Below, piece after piece: positions 62,783 to 64,000 of a stretch of DNA of 64,000 nucleotides; positions within the stretch are counted from its first letter, which is position 1, and each line of letters begins with the position of its first letter. Below the pieces are notes generated by a model. That model had not been told where the DNA came from. It ran no database searches and saw nothing but the letters and a program-made list of their open reading frames with translations. A program made the position numbers and the translations under genes. This stretch comes from Verrucomicrobiia bacterium (GTDB lineage Bacteria; Verrucomicrobiota; Verrucomicrobiia; JABWAM01), in contig JAQUAF010000001.1 in NCBI GenBank assembly GCA_028687435.1, forward strand, positions 155,812-219,811, in the 5' to 3' direction.

Positions 62783-63712
62783 ATGCAGCCTGCCACTTCC
62801 TATACCATAAAATTGACCGCCCCCCAAGCCTCCAAGGTCAAAGAATACCTGGATGCCCATGGGTTCGAGCGCTTGAACACGCCCTACGCGGATTTTTCCG
62901 GCCGTTCCCGCGAGGTCAATGTCACTTTCTACACCAGCGGCAAACTGGTCGTACAGGGTAAAGGCACGCAGGATTTCGTCCAGTTTTTTCTTGAGCCGGA
63001 GATCCTCCAGGAAGCCCGCCTCGGTTACGAGGACGTTCTCAACCCCCGCGCCGTGGAACCCCACATCGGCGTGGACGAAAGCGGCAAGGGCGACTACTTC
63101 GGGCCCCTGGTCGTGGCCGCCGTCTTCGCCTCCCGCGAAGCGTTCCCCAAATTCCGGGCCATGAACGTGAGGGATTCCAAAACCATTTCCTCCGACAACA
63201 AGGCCGTCGAAATGGCCAAGCTCATCCGGAAAATGCCTGAGTGCGCCATCGAGATGATCAGCATCGGTCCCGAAACCTACAACCGGCTCCAGGCCAAAAT
63301 GGGCAGCGTAAACAACCTGCTGGGATGGGGACATGCCCGGGGCATTGAAAATGTGCTGACCAAAATCGATCCTAAAAAAACCGGGCAGGTCTGCGCTCGC
63401 GCGCTCTCCGACCAGTTCGGCAACAAGCGAATCATCGAAAAAGCCCTCATGGAACGCGGCAAAACCATCGAACTGGAACAACGCCACCGCGCCGAGGAAG
63501 ACCTCGCCGTGGCCGCCGCATCCATCGTGGCCCGCGCGGGCTTCGTCACGGGATTGCAGGCGCTCTCCCGCCGCTGGCAGATCCATCTGCCCAAGGGCGC
63601 CTCCGACGCCGTGATCGAGGCCGGCCGGCAGTTCGCGGCCAAACATGGACGCGATGCCCTGGGCCAGGTCGCCAAACTCCACTTTCGCACAACGGAAAAA
63701 GTCTTGAATTAA
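62783..63712 (+). CDS. rnhC: Ribonuclease HIII
   Basis: The 309-residue enzyme cleaves RNA in RNA-DNA hybrids. The N-terminal TBP-like domain of RNase HIII (about 1-80, YTIKLTAPQASKVKEYL) precedes the catalytic domain with GVDESGKGDYFGPLVVAAVF, D98 and E99 being metal ligands, RDSKTISS (about 131) and the last acidic residue in RAEEDLAVAAASIVAR. The N-terminal extension and the DEGS-type start distinguish it from RNase HII. It diverges from mutY with overlapping 5' ends. The stop codon lies in the first bases of repeat copy G. Confidence 0.94.
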   Translation: MQPATSYTIKLTAPQASKVKEYLDAHGFERLNTPYADFSGRSREVNVTFYTSGKLVVQGKGTQDFVQFFLEPEILQEARLGYEDVLNPRAVEPHIGVDESGKGDYFGPLVVAAVFASREAFPKFRAMNVRDSKTISSDNKAVEMAKLIRKMPECAIEMISIGPETYNRLQAKMGSVNNLLGWGHARGIENVLTKIDPKKTGQVCARALSDQFGNKRIIEKALMERGKTIELEQRHRAEEDLAVAAASIVARAGFVTGLQALSRRWQIHLPKGASDAVIEAGRQFAAKHGRDALGQVAKLHFRTTEKVLN

Positions 63713-63900
63713 GTCCCGGCTGACCCGGGCAATGCTCGACGCTCGATGGGGATATGCCCGACGTCAATCCCCCCCTTAACTCCTCCTTCGTCCCCGCTTG
63801 TGGAACTTCCGACTGCGCCAAGGCTTTGTCGGACGAGCCGGCGGAGCAAACCTCCTTTGAAAAGGGGATCCAATCAAGCCCCTCCTTGACAAGCTGATCT
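63708..63900 (+). repeat. Composite dispersed repeat, copy G
   Basis: Starts at the rnhC stop with GAATTAAGTCCCGGCTGACC, followed by heptamers (GCTCGACGCTCGATGGGGAT), a poly-C block and an AAGCCCCTCCTTGACAAG segment that matches copy A. Fewer modules are present than in copies C and D. No gene is seen. Confidence 0.7.
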
Positions 63901-63948
63901 TTACCCACATCTTGTAAAGCACAATGGGTGCGAGGTCATTTAAGACCA

Positions 63949-64000
63949 TGCAACAAAAAAACTCACTTCTGGTAAAGATCGTAAGCGACTTCAACATCCG
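63949..64000 (+). CDS. Possible start of a gene cut by the window edge
   Basis: An open frame begins ATGCAACAAAAAAACTCACT and runs to the edge (MQQKNSLLVKIVSDFNIR). It is too short to assign and may be fortuitous. Confidence 0.25.

Overview
The window is a GC-rich bacterial chromosome segment that reads as a Gram-negative, probably anaerobic or facultative fermenter. It has LpxI (lipid A synthesis), a family 9 glycosyltransferase and a LolD-type ATPase (outer-membrane biogenesis), a T2SS-style pseudopilin operon, pyruvate phosphate dikinase, and a ferredoxin-type membrane-bound NiFe hydrogenase. The large pseudopilin resembles the cassette known from Verrucomicrobium and Chthoniobacter. The four-helix-bundle protein, the HPr kinase/HPr/EI set without EII, and the many phrase-like intergenic repeats also point to the PVC group (Verrucomicrobiota/Kiritimatiellota). 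That assignment is inference from gene content, not phylogeny.

Layout. 0-3 kb: MIF-like tautomerase, lipoate ligase-like protein, double-ACT protein, hexapeptide acyltransferase. 3-13 kb (minus): one operon of twelve tightly coupled genes for a group 4 energy-converting NiFe hydrogenase. It has counterparts of NuoA,B,C,D,H,I,J,K,L,M,N, none of E,F,G, keeps the NiFe cysteines, and ends with a maturation protease. 13-15 kb: lpxI, four-helix-bundle protein, tRNA-Arg(CCU). 15-21 kb (minus): pseudopilin operon in the order G-G-H-I-J-K, ending in a 939-residue K-like protein. 21-23 kb: small accessory island with a nucleotidyltransferase-like gene and a BrnT toxin/CopG antitoxin pair split by repeats. 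23-31 kb: UvrD-type helicase, gap-pgk-tpi-secG operon, DUF1189-like membrane protein, mqnA. 31-37 kb: branched-chain amino acid ABC transporter genes (livG, M, H and binding protein, no livF seen), then dnaX. 37-47 kb: zinc-ribbon membrane protein with a duplicated domain, aroK, cysE, hprK-ptsH-ptsI, bifunctional nuclease, ABC ATPase plus glycosyltransferase, and two membrane or secreted unknowns. 47.8-51.4 kb: SAM-riboswitch-like leader with terminator, a 76-residue orphan protein, then metY-metX-metW. 51.4-64 kb: SRP RNA, CNNM/CorC-type protein, ppdK, GrpB-family protein, TPR protein, Gfo/Idh/MocA oxidoreductase, an unknown gene divergent from an AraC regulator, and mutY divergent from rnhC.

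How it fits together. Glycolysis (gap, pgk, tpi), reversible PPDK and the hydrogenase fit a metabolism in which reduced ferredoxin is reoxidised to H2 while ions are pumped. cysE with metX/metY gives sulfur assimilation through O-acetyl esters, with the met operon apparently under SAM control. Nearly every gap over 150 bp carries fragments of a composite dispersed repeat or of short 7-9 bp tandem repeats. In one place such a repeat has become part of a coding sequence (the leader of a pseudopilin), and in another it separates a toxin from its antitoxin.
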